From: Margaritifera margaritifera
Lineage: Eukaryota > Mollusca > Bivalvia > Unionida > Margaritiferidae
Assembly (NCBI GenBank): GCA_029931535.1
Contig: JAQPZY010001626.1
Location: 5,958,843-6,022,842, forward strand
Direction: 5' to 3'
DNA length: 64,000 bases
The translations under genes were made by a program, and so were the position numbers. A model generated the notes under the pieces. That model was given only the letters and a program-made list of their open reading frames with translations. It did not search any database and was not told the DNA's origin. Below are positions 32,158 to 44,616 of this stretch, piece after piece (positions within the stretch are counted from its first letter, which is position 1; each line of letters opens with the position of its first letter).

Positions 32158-33395
32158 ACGAGAGAGAATATAATATAATCTATTATATGCATCAGTGAAG
32201 GATATGAAAATTCCACCCGAGGGTCAGAATTTTGCCTCGCGTCTGACGCGAAATGATGATCCCGAAGGTGAAAGTTTCCTATCCTACACAGAAACATAAT
32301 AATGGATTCTTTTTTACTCACATTTGTGAACGAAAACAAAGGGCCAAAGTAAAAATGGCGTTTAGCCAATACGGCTGTAACTTTCAAACAGCAGAACACT
32401 CATTGAAAATTTCCTTACCCTAAGATAAAGCATACAAAGCTAGGTTAACACTGAAAAATTCAGTGTAATCTTTCAATGACGTTTAAACACATTTTAGCTT
32501 TCAAAGAACTGGTTGAAATTGATATTGTAATGGTAATACACAGCGTCTGAATTGTGTGAAGCAGAAAGCTTGCGCAATGATACAAATGTGAACAGGTAAA
32601 AAAAAAAAGTTCACTTCTATGCATGCAATTAATCCAGACAAACAAAAAATAATGAAATAGCCCTCGATTCAACTTTGATCTAAAATTGATTTACTATTCA
32701 AAATTAAGAAGAAGAATATGAATTTTTAGAAAATAACATTTACAACAACTGCTTTTTCAACTCGAAATGGACTAAAGAATCCGTACATGTAGCTAGGTCG
32801 ATCAGTACGAAACGGTATGTTTGTCGAACACTTAACTTAAACCACTGCTCGTTTCAGTACTTAAATGTGTCGCAATTAATGTTTATGTTGACTATTATGA
32901 AAGAATGTTCAAGTGATGATTGAAATTGGGAAGTGTTTGCTACTTTGTGTACACTACGCTCGCAGCAGAAGGTCAAAATAGTCCATGAGTCAAGATAAAG
33001 GTCACGTGTGAGGCAGGATAGAGCTATCCAGCACCGGTGTTCCACACTGGAAAACACGATCATACACATATAGGAATGTGAGAATAACTAGTCATGCAGA
33101 TTTTGAGCACTAAACGCTTAAAACGTATCGGACGTAAGAATATATGCAGTCACCTTCTTCTATTATACACTTGAATACGTATTTTAAAAAAAAACAACAC
33201 ACGCACACTAAGCTACCATATTACTATTGCATAATAGTTTTTATTTAGTTTTAGCGCCTGCATCAAAATTTGCAATACACAGGGTTTGAAGTTAGGAATT
33301 TATTCTCCACTAACCTACAGAATCACCATAATACAAATTTTAACTAATTCTGCCTATATTTCACTGATGCTGATAAATTTAAACAGAACCCAGTT
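31320..33395. other. Interior of inverted-repeat element, no gene recognised
   Basis: AT-rich, with a second GA run near 32,125-32,165. Open frames are short and unrecognised. Confidence 0.5.
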
Positions 33396-33399
33396 CAGA

Positions 33400-33735
33400 T
33401 TTTAATTCAAAGATTATTATTCAATAACATCAACTCAAACCTCAGGCCTTCTATTTCTTAGTCCTGCAGCATGCCACAGCTTGATGACATCTCTTGGACC
33501 ATAATCCCTGATGCATGGTGAGTTAAGGAGTACCATCTTTAGCGTGATTACAGGGAGGATTTTTTTAAGCTTTACCCCCACTAACGAATTAAATACCACG
33601 CGCAATTTCCAATTTGTCTGAATATTCCGCGCAGAAGGTACACACAACCACAGCCTTTCCTGGGTCATAATTCAACCATTCATTGCATGTTCCCAGCATT
33701 TCAGGTACTAATTGCTCTCTTCTCTTGATCACATT
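33400..33735 (-). pseudogene. Possible zinc-finger N-terminus of a DNA transposase
   Basis: Minus-strand frames next to the right inverted arm encode a CTFC pair and then CNHAKDGTP and TMHQ-like Cys/His residues, with stops between. The spacing recalls the TTF/BED-type finger at the start of hAT-like transposases. The left arm has a matching basic start (MWKYFQDAQPTPKRQKLD near 31,200). Tentative. Confidence 0.3.
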
Positions 33736-34375
33736 TACGACCGGTCTCTGTCTGTCTGTCTCTCCCTCTCTCTCTCGTCATCATCTAATTTCTGAGGTTT
33801 CGATAAAACCTGTGCATCTTGCACAAACTGCCACGTTTTCAATTGTCATCACATTATGCATTGAATGTTTATCAACAACGATATAAATATGAAAGCACGT
33901 GATTCGATATAATTCTGGATTATTCGTTGAATCCTCCAGCGCAACCTTTTTATATTGGCCAATACTGGCCTTATACCCTACATCTTTTGTTATCATCAGT
34001 ATTGAAATCAGTGTTTGTGCCAGTACACCAGGCTAGTTCTACGTGCCTAAAGAACGTTTGGACAATAATTACCCTAATTTACTTGATGCATAGAATAAAA
34101 CCTATACAGTTCTGCCGCGAGCATTTATTGTACATCGTCAAGTGCAGAATATTTGTAGGTAGTCAGTTAACACAATAAACATATCAATTAGCTATTAAAG
34201 GCGATGGCGTCTCCCCTTTTTTTGTTTTATTTTATTTTTTATTTTTTTTTGTTGATAACATGAGACACAAGACCACAAGTTTACTGTTATGATAGCGACC
34301 GGCGGGCATTTTTACTGCTCAAACAGATACAGATTAGTGATCCCTGTAGTTTACTGATCCGTCGGCGGGGAAGGC

Positions 34376-34995
34376 GAAACAAAGTAGCTCATGTTCTAGA
34401 TTTTCAATCCGATATCGTATCTCCTAGCTCTTACCTTCTCTTTCCACTTTGGATAGGCTCGTTTCGTTTACCACCCTAAACATATTTTTTTCTACAGTGA
34501 CGTTTTTATCGACCTCTGCATGCTTTGACAAATTATTTATATACTCTCCACACATATTTAGAAGCGCCTTAGATCAATCGCCTGGGAGGCGGTTAGGTTC
34601 ATGTGCTGCCGCCTCCTTGACCGCTATGTCCTCCAATACCGTTGCAGGGAGCAGTCAGTATCTGTCAGCCTGTTTGTTTCTGTTGGGGTATCTATTTGTA
34701 CATTCAACGTTATATTGCCCTGTCTTACCGCTTACCTTTCTTGATGGTCTTATATGACTAGTTTTTCCTAAATGCCTCTACTATGCTTTTGTACTAGTGA
34801 GAATAAATTTGTATGGCCTAACAACTCCGTTCTTTTATATTCGGTAGGGATATTATACCTCCAGAATTTTAGCACACTATTATTATCTACATTAAAGTCG
34901 GTATAGACAGACCTTTCATTCATGTCATTGGCCTTAAATGAGGCGTCTAGCCTTTTATTTCGAATTTCATTTTAGCCGCTATTAGCTCGTCGCCC
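34376..34995. other. Gene-free DNA
   Basis: A 102-codon plus-strand frame at 34,449-34,757 has no recognisable content. Confidence 0.4.
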
Positions 34996-37920
34996 TTAAA
35001 ATGTTCTAGCCGGCATTCCGATTCCTGTATTTGTTCACAACTTTCGGAGTAGGTTCGATAAATGGAGTTTCATCATCGGTGGATTGGCCGTTAGCAGAAC
35101 AGCCAAACAAATTCGCCTTAAGTATTGTTGTACAAGAAGTGCAACGAGGTGCGCTTATTCCAGAAATACACGTGTGCTTCAGTAGCACCGTAGATAAACA
35201 GCAAACATGTTGTCTCAATACGGAAGCAAACTCAATCCATTCAGTTGCATCCGCTGCGCGCTTGGCGTCAAGGGGGCCTGGAGCACCTTTGGTGTGACTA
35301 ATGACCCAAGCACCATAGACCAAAAAACCAGCTGCTTTTTATCAGATTTCCCACCCTCGGTAGCAACGATGTAATTGTGCCCGGTGCCGCTTGATCGACA
35401 TTCACAATCGCACAGCACACCATGACGCCAACCGCACGATCGTCAATAATCTGGGTTGCGCTATCGTTAAAAAAGGCTAGTACAAAGCTTGAGAGAAATG
35501 ATTTGGCCTGCATTGATGATTTCAATGTTTGGAGTGTCTGCAAGGATGTGTGGCTGGCTGAAAAAAAGAGCCAACTAACGCCGTCTATCAGGTTATACAA
35601 AACGCCAACACTGCCGCTATACGTGTCGGTGCTGTCAATGCCGCCGCTTACACACAGCCCTAAGCGTCTATTGCCGCTGCTTTGGAATAAGTTTTGTTGT
35701 GCCTCTCGACTTCGAATTGCTAAATAACCACACGCCATACTACCAGTCCGGCCTTTCAGACCGCCTCACCTTTTAAGTTTGCATTTAACGACTTCGGCAA
35801 GTCATACGGAGTGCCATGAAAGGGGTGAGCGATGCCATTAGCGGTATTTATCTGTAGTACGAAGTTGTGACCCACCCAGAGTTTGCGCGCATGATTCGGC
35901 AGTTGCATGTGGGAAAAGTGTCTATCTTGTACACCTGAGTGCTGCCCCTTCGCAGTGTGGTAGTGAACAAGCAGATGATACGTGGAATATCAAAAGACGC
36001 CAGCTAAAAGCATGAAGGTTATAGTCATGTTTTTTGAGGACATGACACAAAGAGCTGATTTTTGTACACGATATGTAGTATATCTACAATCCCCTTATCG
36101 ATAAGGTAGTAGTGACGATCTAGGGCATCCTAAGTAAGATCAATACCCAAAGGCAGGCTCGATACCAGTAGTGGGAAGAGGTTCTACAAGTAATGCCGAG
36201 GGACTCTGCCAAGGATGCGAAGCTGTCGTCAATTGATGCTGGTGCCTGCAACCAAAACCTGTTTGCCCTTTTCATCGATATGAGGTTAAACAAAGACCAC
36301 ACGCTCCACGGATCAGGATGCCACGTAGAAAACGCAAGCAAAGCCGTAACCCTGCAAACTGAAGAAACCACCCAGGTGGCAGGTATTTTAAACATGTAAT
36401 TATATAGCTCAACATACTAAATGGACAGTTTGTGTCAGCCGTTCTATTAGTCATAAAGGAAGACCAGCATTCACCGTCCTTCGGGCGGTCTACAAAATTT
36501 TTTCATAATTTACAGCCACTGTGCTATGATCATCGGCCTCCGCGGCTGAGACAAGAGGGTGTTTGCCTGAGAACTGTTTTATCGTCATCATCTACTATGC
36601 AAGACCTACTATAGACAGTGGGGCCGCGGCACAAAAAGACGTCGGAATACTTTTTGGTTAAACCCTGAGTGGCATGATTGTAATGCCCTGCTTTGCGCGC
36701 TTGCTAAAATGTTGAGGAAAACCACCAGGCTTTTTTACTTGACGATTGTGCTTTTTTCCGGCGTCCGGCATAAGGAAGCAGCCCTTACTTAACTTGCACA
36801 AACGTACAACGCCGTTGCTCGCGATGTTTGAAAGCAGGTCTCGTCGATAGCCCTCTTCTCCTGAAAAGACAAAGATTCGTTTAGGGACACCCTGAGAGAA
36901 AAACGATATCACTGAGGCTTAGCGTCGCATGGAAGCCTACGAGTTTCTTAAAAATGAAAGTTTCGGCAAGCTCCTTCTGTGTACAGACCTGCCAGTGTCC
37001 AACCAGTAGGTTTGCTCTTGAGCGGCCTGTTCGAGAGCTAGTGATGTTGCGTAATGTAGCAGATTTATGTTGTATGCGTCGCCTGCCATGCCATAACACT
37101 TGTGGCCTTAGGCTACGTGCTGCTTAGAGCCAGGCGATTAATGAACAATAACCACAACATCAGAATAGCTATGGCAGAAACTGTGTGACCTTGATGTTGA
37201 GGAGCTGCTAAGTGGGTTGGCAGCTAAGCCGGAAAGCACAATGATGGCCCGCACAAGTGCAATTGAAACTGCTAGGACAGCGGCACATCAGCGTGTCCGC
37301 CTGTCTGAGCTAGTTGCTTCTGGAGCGGCGAAAAGATCTTTGGTGGCCTCAGGGCCATGAGCGATGAAGAGGCAGTAAAAGCCGATGACATACACGAGGC
37401 TAACCTTTGGGGCCAGGATGACTGCTTCACTGTTGTCGTCTCTGTCCATAGACGCCCGCAAGCCAGGCTTGTTTGACAATCATCAGTAGCCACCTCTACT
37501 TAACGGACGACCCTGTACTAGCGTTAATAGCACATGGTAGGATAAGATCCAGGCAGGCTGGACAAAAGCAGCGTAAGAAAAATAACTAACGATGAGTGCG
37601 CGACAGCAGAAACGATCAGCTATTTGCGCACCAGTTCGTCCTGGAGTTTTGCTTTCTGCGAAAACCGCAGAAACAGCACGCGAGAGGTCACCTGGAGGGC
37701 TGGAAGGTGGACAAGGCCGTTCCACCAAACCTGCGTGGTCCATAAATGTCTGTAGGATAGATAGTGCCGTTGGTACCACCTGCTCGCCCTTCCTATATTA
37801 TCTGCATAGCACCTACGGTGTTGTACCTAATCGCGTGTTTGTGCATGAAGAGCTGCAGGTTGTGCCCCCTGACAAAAATCTGCCTCCGAGTCGGGTCCTC
37901 ACACGTTGATGGGGTAGTTA
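34996..37920 (-). other. ORF-rich, GC-raised degenerate block of unknown origin
   Basis: Composition is visibly richer in G and C than both sides, and long frames occur on both strands. On the minus strand, pieces at 37,288-37,479, 36,658-36,912, 35,298-35,738 and 35,006-35,323 look protein-like, with hydrophobic segments (VYVIGFYCLFIAHG, FLSSFVLAFFN, VGVMVCCAIVNV). They are separated by stops. It looks like a decayed multi-gene insertion, viral or transposon, but I recognise no family. Confidence 0.4.
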
Positions 37921-38970
37921 CCACTATTCTGCTTGTCATCTAGACACATGGTGTCACGGAATTGTATAAATCCCTTTTATTAAATACATGTACTCGGGTT
38001 TCGTTTTTCAGTATAACAACGATGCCCGAGAGTGAGTTATGTATATTGTACAATATTTCGAAACAGTGAGTTCGGTTCAACCCATGCCGCACGTGCGAAG
38101 TGCTTTCGATGGGAAAAATCGAATGCACCAAGCGTACGGACGATGTAGAGCTGCATCGTCCGTGTATAAATGCCTCACCGTAAGACTAAATCTTTACATT
38201 ACGGAACGTCTTGTCAGTGAGCAGTCTACGTAAGGACTTGCACGTCTTCAGCTGTAGAGGTACGTAAATCGTTTATTAATTTATAGCGTATATTTTCTAT
38301 GTAGCTTCGGCTTGCGTAGTACAATGCAAATATTTTCTGTTCTTGTTTGTATATTCTCTATTCTTGTTTGTATATTTTCTATTCTTGTCTGTTCTTAATA
38401 AGAGCTTTATATCAGCAATATAAAGTGGCATTTTTAGGAAACGTTTAGTACCATAAGATTCTTATCAGACACGTGTAGGTTCACTTTTGAACTTGTTCAT
38501 TGCTTTGTAATGTCGTGCCGATAATGTAATTTGTATAACTTACCGTATATAACGTCATTACGTGTTATCGTATATGCCCGTGTCAATCATACTACACGGT
38601 GTTAGATTTATTTTCAGCTGTAGAGCTGTAGAGATCAGAGTCGACGAGGTCCCAGCTATAGTGGGGACAAGAGAAGTTGACTAAAGCTAACCATAGCAGC
38701 CGTGGAGCTGAATAAACAGTGGGTTGCTTGAATACCAGGTGATCGGGCGTTGTTGACCCATTGGTGGGCGTGGATCGCTTGATTGACCAGTGCGACTAGC
38801 AGCCGAGTATGCTAGTGACGGAGTGTTTGTGAGTCACTCCATATATGTAATCTTTTAGCCGTGGGCTAATTTTGGGTTTTTGTGATACCCATTGGTTTGG
38901 GAGTGTAAAGATATTTTGTATCATATCTATCCCATTTGTTTGCACCACATTTTATTATTTGAATAAAGTG
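37921..38970. other. Gene-free DNA, possibly LTR- or SINE-like
   Basis: ttcagctgtagag occurs at about 38,248 and 38,616, and tatattctctattcttgtttg is repeated near 38,345-38,395. This could be the flank of a retroelement; not demonstrated. Confidence 0.3.
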
Positions 38971-39175
38971 CCTCATGTTTCATTATTTGAGGGTATACAT
39001 TTTTGCTATATGAGTAAAATACATCATTTTTGCTATATGAGTAAAATACATCATTTTGCTGTCTGAGCAAAACACATCATTCCAGCCTCAGGTTTCATTA
39101 TTTGAGGGTATACATTTTTGCTATATGAGTAAAAACACATCATTTTTGCTATCTGAGTAAAACACATCATTCCTT
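38970..39175. repeat. Minisatellite, about 28-bp unit
   Basis: Units with tttttgctatatgagtaaaa and cacatcat repeat about five times; a larger block starting cattatttgagggtatacat occurs twice. Confidence 0.7.
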
Positions 39176-40459
39176 TCATCGTGTGAGATAAATCATTAGC
39201 CTTTATCATTGCACTGTGTATTTATTTATTTGTGTTCATATTTGGGTTACCGTATTAGGTTCGTGCGGATTATGTTAATTCGTCCAATATTTGGACCCTA
39301 TACACGCACGTATTAATCATAACCTTTCTTCCCATTCAAGTCATTCATCAATAAACATTGCATTTTTATCACTATCAACAGTGTTCTGTTATAAATCCGA
39401 AATCCAACCCGGTTATCTTGTTACACATGGGACAAAGCGGAGTTGTCCCTCTTCTCCGGTTGTATTTCAGACAGGTCAACTTCACGTTACACTTCGAGTG
39501 TGTCTTGGAGTTGTCCAAGCGAGCCGCACTGAATTACTACATGTCTTTTTGCTATCAGGTCCTGACCGTCATCGACCTTCAGAACTTCTGCACAGCTATC
39601 GTGGGCGATACAGGAGAGACGCAGGTTGGTCTGGAGAGTGCTTTAACTGGCGCTCAAATAGCAGCGCATGGGTCCCGTCCCTTATAGCAGTAGAGGAGAC
39701 CACGAGCCTGTCAGCGGGCTTCCACTGCTGCTCGAAGGAGCTCCAGCCACGGCAAACGGGAAGGGCATTTTGCATCTCCTGACACTAGACCCTGTCATAT
39801 TTGAGGCGTGTTCTCTTTTATATATTTTTAAGGGCAACGTCCTTAGCTTGGTAGTCTTCCACTATAATATTCCTCCACCACATCTTAGTAGTCCGTGTGC
39901 TCCTTCAGCCAGTCAAGTGGCAGCATTTTGGCAATAGGCAAGGGTTACTCCTGGTCCACTTCTTCTTAGTAGTTAGTGCTCTTTCAGCCAGTGATGTGGT
40001 GGCACTTTGAGGGTTTGATGCGCTAACGCCTATCAAAGAACAATGTGGATACGTGACTACTGAAAGATTAATCTGTTGTAACAACTCAAAGATTCATCTG
40101 CTGTTATCAAACTGACTATCGTTGAGTATTTGTAAATTGGTTAATTCGGGGCCTTTAACTGCACTCCACTCGTATCACAAAAAATTTACAAACTAATCGT
40201 GTTGGAGAAGATGCATAACAGGCGACATCCGTGTCACAAGTGACCTAATAAACCATTACCACCACCACCATAAATGCAAGTTCTTCAGATTAATTTGAAA
40301 TTTGAATCTGACATTCGGTTGAATGTCATTTCATATTAGGAACTTCACACGAAGAAGGAAACAATAATAACAATGTAATAACAAATATTGGCTTACATTT
40401 GGTCAGTGTATATGGTTAAATTTGAATATAGAGCTGCCATACAACATTAACTGTATCTA
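39176..40459. other. Gene-free DNA with two unrecognised plus-strand frames
   Basis: Overlapping frames at 39,291-39,782 (163 codons) and 39,358-39,687 (109 codons) show no known domain; both cannot be real. Confidence 0.35.
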
Positions 40460-40604
40460 TACAGGAGAATTAGCAAATATTATGTGCTAGACCACTACAA
40501 GCATGCAAAACACAAAATTACATACAATTTGAGTTTCTCTTGTAGAAAACATAATTGATCAATGACATGATTTCTTCTGTCTTGCCACTTGCTATTATAT
40601 AGAA

Positions 40605-41695
40605 GGAGAAGAAAAAGAAAAGTCTTTATTCATTCCAATAGACCAAATGGACTGTGAGGATACATCTTTTTTCAATGAACTGAGTTTAATGGCAGATAGT
40701 ACAATAAACAACAAGGTATCATCATCTGTAGTCTACAATATACAAAGAAATAATAGTAAGAAACGAAATTACATATGCATGCAGATGCAGATCAATGCAA
40801 ATGAAATAAGCAGATTAATTCACAAAATTTATCTTTAGTGAGAAAGAGATATCTACATTAATAAAGGAAAAAAATATGAAGATAAATTCAGAAGTTATGT
40901 AATTTAAATTCATATTGAAGTGGTGGTCAGACAAAATACTTTCAAGATATGTGAATATACGACGGTATTTCTATGATTAAAAGCTTTATAAAAGTAAGTG
41001 GTCAAATTATTCAAAATTCTAGTATTCTGGGTATTCATAAGTTCTATAAAGCTAAATATTTTTGGTCTTTTTCTGAAATATTTCTCTATATATTTGACTC
41101 TTAGATATTTATATACAATAAGCATTCAAGGACAAAATGATATTCATTTCAGTGAGGTAACAAATATACAAAGTTCATCATGAACTGGTTTATACGGTCT
41201 CGCCCTTCTACCAGCCTCAGCTTCGAGTCTGTGAGAGGATACTCTAAATTTAGCAACTGCATTTCTATATTTCAAAGAATAGATGCTGTCAAGATAAAGT
41301 TTTGATCCGAAATTTGCAATATTTACATTAAATAATGCTTGACTACTGTTCTTAAGACGATCCATCCACGTTTGGATAAAATTGTCCGATAGCCTTAATT
41401 TAAATGACTGTAAAAATTATGTCAGTGTTACCGACCCCTTGATTAACCCAAACTTCATAGAATCCTAATCTTGACAATAACTCTTTAACTAAATATTCCC
41501 AATTTACTGTATTGGGTAGAGCTTCTAAATCATTCAACATCATTTGATATATATATTTTATATATTTGTCCTCCTTTGCATCTAATATCTAAAGCCAATT
41601 CTTTACAATGCAATAAAATCTATTTACTATCATTGTCGTACGCCCTAACTCCCTATACATAAAATCAATTTGTGTTGTCTTCTTTACTCCTAATA
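40605..41695 (-). mobile_element. 5'-truncated non-LTR retrotransposon (LINE) in copy 2
   Basis: Absent from the matching place in copy 1, so it inserted after the duplication. Minus-strand frames encode the region after the reverse transcriptase: YRELGRTT near 41,640, FYEVWVNQGVGN near 41,455, RLSDNFIQTWMDRL near 41,380, then KFRVSSHRLEAEAGRRARP and LCIF (Cys/His end). Frameshifts are present. The 3' part (40,605-41,140) is AT-rich and ends in AATAAAGACTTTTC-like sequence. Homologous to the element at 52,320-52,955. Confidence 0.8.
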
Positions 41696-41984
41696 TTGAT
41701 ATTATGTACTAGCATCAATTCTATAATCAGAATAATTAAAACCCTTTGAATATAAAAGGTAACATTTATTGAATTTTACAACACAGCGCTGTATGCATGC
41801 AATCTATCCTTGTATGGCCTTGTTATTTAAATTAAAGTACTCACTGGAAATATCCGACACTATTAACTTCAAACCATCATCCAATTTAGAAATGATTTGC
41901 AAAATACTAGCTATTTGCCTGACATCATTAATTAAAACCCATCATACAGTTTACAAGTGATTACAAGTTAGCCACTAATATAGG

Positions 41985-42600
41985 CTAGCTATATGTATCA
42001 CGCAGATTGAGGGTGTATGCTTCTGTAACTAGTTTTAAGTATCAAGCATACTAAAAGCTCATCGTTCTGTACATATAACTAGCTATATGTATCAAGCACA
42101 TGGAAGGATCCTGGACCTTTACAAAAACTAGCTATATGTATCAAGCACATGTAAAACCAATTGTCCTGTACACAGAACTAGCTATATGCATCAAGCACAT
42201 GGAAGGATCATGATCATGTACGAAAACTAGCTATATGTATCAAGCACATCTAAATCTCATAGCCCTGTACAAAAACTAGCTATATGTATCAAGAACATTT
42301 AAAGCTCATAGCCTTGTACAAACGCTAGCTATATGTATCAAGCACATCGAAGGATCATGACCACGTACGAAAACTAGCTATATGTATCAAGTACATCTAA
42401 ATCTCATAGCAAAGTACGAAAACTAGCTATATATATCAAGCACATGGAAGGATCATGACCACGTACGAAAACTAGCTATATGTAATAAGCACATTCAAAG
42501 TTCATGGCCTTGTACACAAACCTAGCCGTATGTATCAAGTACATGGAAAGGCTTATGGCAATGTAAAACAAACAGCTATATGCATCGAGTATATTAAAAC
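41985..42600. repeat. 50-bp satellite array (copy 2)
   Basis: About 12 diverged copies of the same unit as at 25,787-26,870 (actagctatatgtatcaagc core). Confidence 0.85.
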
Positions 42601-44060
42601 ATCATGGCCAGAGCCGGAATTTGCAACAGGAACTAGGCTCCGCTAGGAACTGGACTTGATATATCTTGAGTCCAATCAAAAATTATCATTTCAGTGCCTT
42701 CGATCAAATCTTTAAAGTATTACTTTCTTTTAAACATACATTTTAAAGACCATTTCACACTTTATACAAATGCTTTAATATTGTATTTACAACCTTTGTT
42801 ATCCCGATGTTGCGACAATCCAATTCATCCTAACCAAAACCAAAAGAAGAATAAAACAATTTTGTTTTATACAAAATCTCAATTACCTGCTTGATGTTTC
42901 CTTCCCTTGGATTGATTATATTATTAAACGGTCTGCATTTTGCTAGCTATATAAATTACAACACAGCAAACAGAGACTGGAAAAAAGTATATTAAAATTA
43001 GTGTATAACTGCTATAAGATTTATAAGAAGATAATTTAACACTCGTTGCAGAAGGTGGAAGCTTTTAAAATTTTTAATTTAGCAAACAGCATATGCTCTA
43101 TTCATGACTACGATCAAAACACTGTGGATTTTGGCTAGTGATCCACTGAAGTAAATACTATGTTCAAGCTTTAACAAGCTAAACAAAGACATTCTGTTTT
43201 TTTACCTTTAGGCTAAAGTGAATCTTTATCGGGTGTTGACTGAATACAATGTCAAACTTCATGTTCTGTGATTGTGTAAGTTATTGCCGACCCTAAACAA
43301 AGCACACACACAAAAATAAAACAATGAACAACACGATTGTTTGTATATCATCTGAATGACCTCCTTCCTGTTTCCTTGCATTAATTCGACCGGATAATTT
43401 AGGAAACATAATCCAGTTAGGAGTGACAACAAAACAAGGTAGATTGTGACCAGTGATCCATTGAAGTAAACATCATGTCACAATTTGAATGGCAAAAGCT
43501 CCACGTCGAGAGTGTGTCATTTGACCTTTTGACTAAAGTTCGTCTACATATGATATGGACTCTACAAAAAGAAGTCGAATCGTTTGTTCACCAAATATAA
43601 ATATCAACAGAGAGTTCGTTGTTGTTAGAATCGTGCAAACAGAGTCAAACTATTTGTGACCTGAGAAAAAGAAAACCTCATATTTATTATTGTAATAATG
43701 CGTTATTTCCATGCAATATTAGTTTAAATAAGTAATGGTCAGTAAGAGAGCAATCTTTATTAATCACAAGTTTGCATAATTAGGATAGGAGGCTCGCAAT
43801 TCAAAAGATTTAAGGTACGATTATTTTAATTTGATGGAGAAAAAAACACAACAAAACGTAACTTATTTATTTTAAAAATGTAAATACTACAACTTGTTCC
43901 TCAATTGAGATTTGTATTGAAACGGAACGCATAAACATTATCGATTGCATTTATCTTTTGGCTTTTGTAGCCAAGATTTTTTTGTAAAAAATATTGTTTA
44001 CAATTAATTTTGCTGACATCGATTATCTGCTATGGCTTGCACAATTTAATATAACTGCCT
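42601..44060. other. Gene-free DNA in duplicated segment
   Basis: Matches 26,870-28,330; no gene supported. Confidence 0.5.
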
Positions 44061-44189
44061 AAGATGTTGTTCCTATAAAAATAATTATATGTGTGCACAA
44101 CTTCAACACATTCTGCTTTTCTCTATATTCTTCGAGTCATCATAAAATATTTCGTTTGTCAAGGTTGTTGTATCACGGAGAGGCCAGTA

Positions 44190-44270
44190 ATGTTTGTACA
44201 ATCTCTGTTGATATTGTTGGTGACTTTCCAAGTGACCTCTGCCTGCGATTGCACAATGCTCCCATTGCAG
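44190..44270 (+). CDS. Candidate first coding exon of a secreted protein (TIMP-like start?)
   Basis: ATG 44190 opens a classic signal peptide (MFVQSLLILLVTFQVTSA), followed at once by CDCTMLPLQ and a splice-donor-like CAG/gtgtcc. A mature N-terminus starting Cys-x-Cys straight after the signal peptide is the hallmark of tissue inhibitors of metalloproteinases, so a TIMP-type gene is possible. A TATA-like ctataaaaa lies near 44,074. No further exons were recognised, so this may be a lone exon. Another open frame over the same DNA has no such features. Confidence 0.35.
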
Positions 44271-44289
44271 GTGTCCATGTTAAAACAGG

Positions 44290-44574
44290 TTGGTTAAAGT
44301 TGAAGTAAACTTTTCGGATTAACGCTTTAACACAAATAACAAAAAACAAAAGGAATTAGAATAATTTTGATCATGATGATGGTAGTAGTGATGGTGGTGA
44401 TGGTCATGGTAAACAATCAAATAATGATATTTCTTACACTGTTTCTACTGCTGCTAATACTACTACCACCGCTACTTCAACTGCTACTGTTACTAGGGCA
44501 TACACCAACAATAAATACTGATCATCATCACGACTACTACTTCAACACCTACTACTACTATATGTATATATGTG

Positions 44575-44616
<42 letters not shown>

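Larger units (their letters stand above)
30725..34375. mobile_element. 3.65-kb element with long inverted terminal arms
   Basis: 30,725-31,315 is the inverse of 33,730-34,375 with moderate divergence. The outer part shares ggatcagtaaa and actaatc(t/c)gt(t/a). The inner part shares actagcctggtgta, gatgataa(t/c)a, caattg(t/a)aaa and the peptide-like stretch before a GA run. Arms are about 600 bp. This is either a foldback DNA transposon or two inverted copies of one element. Confidence 0.6.
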
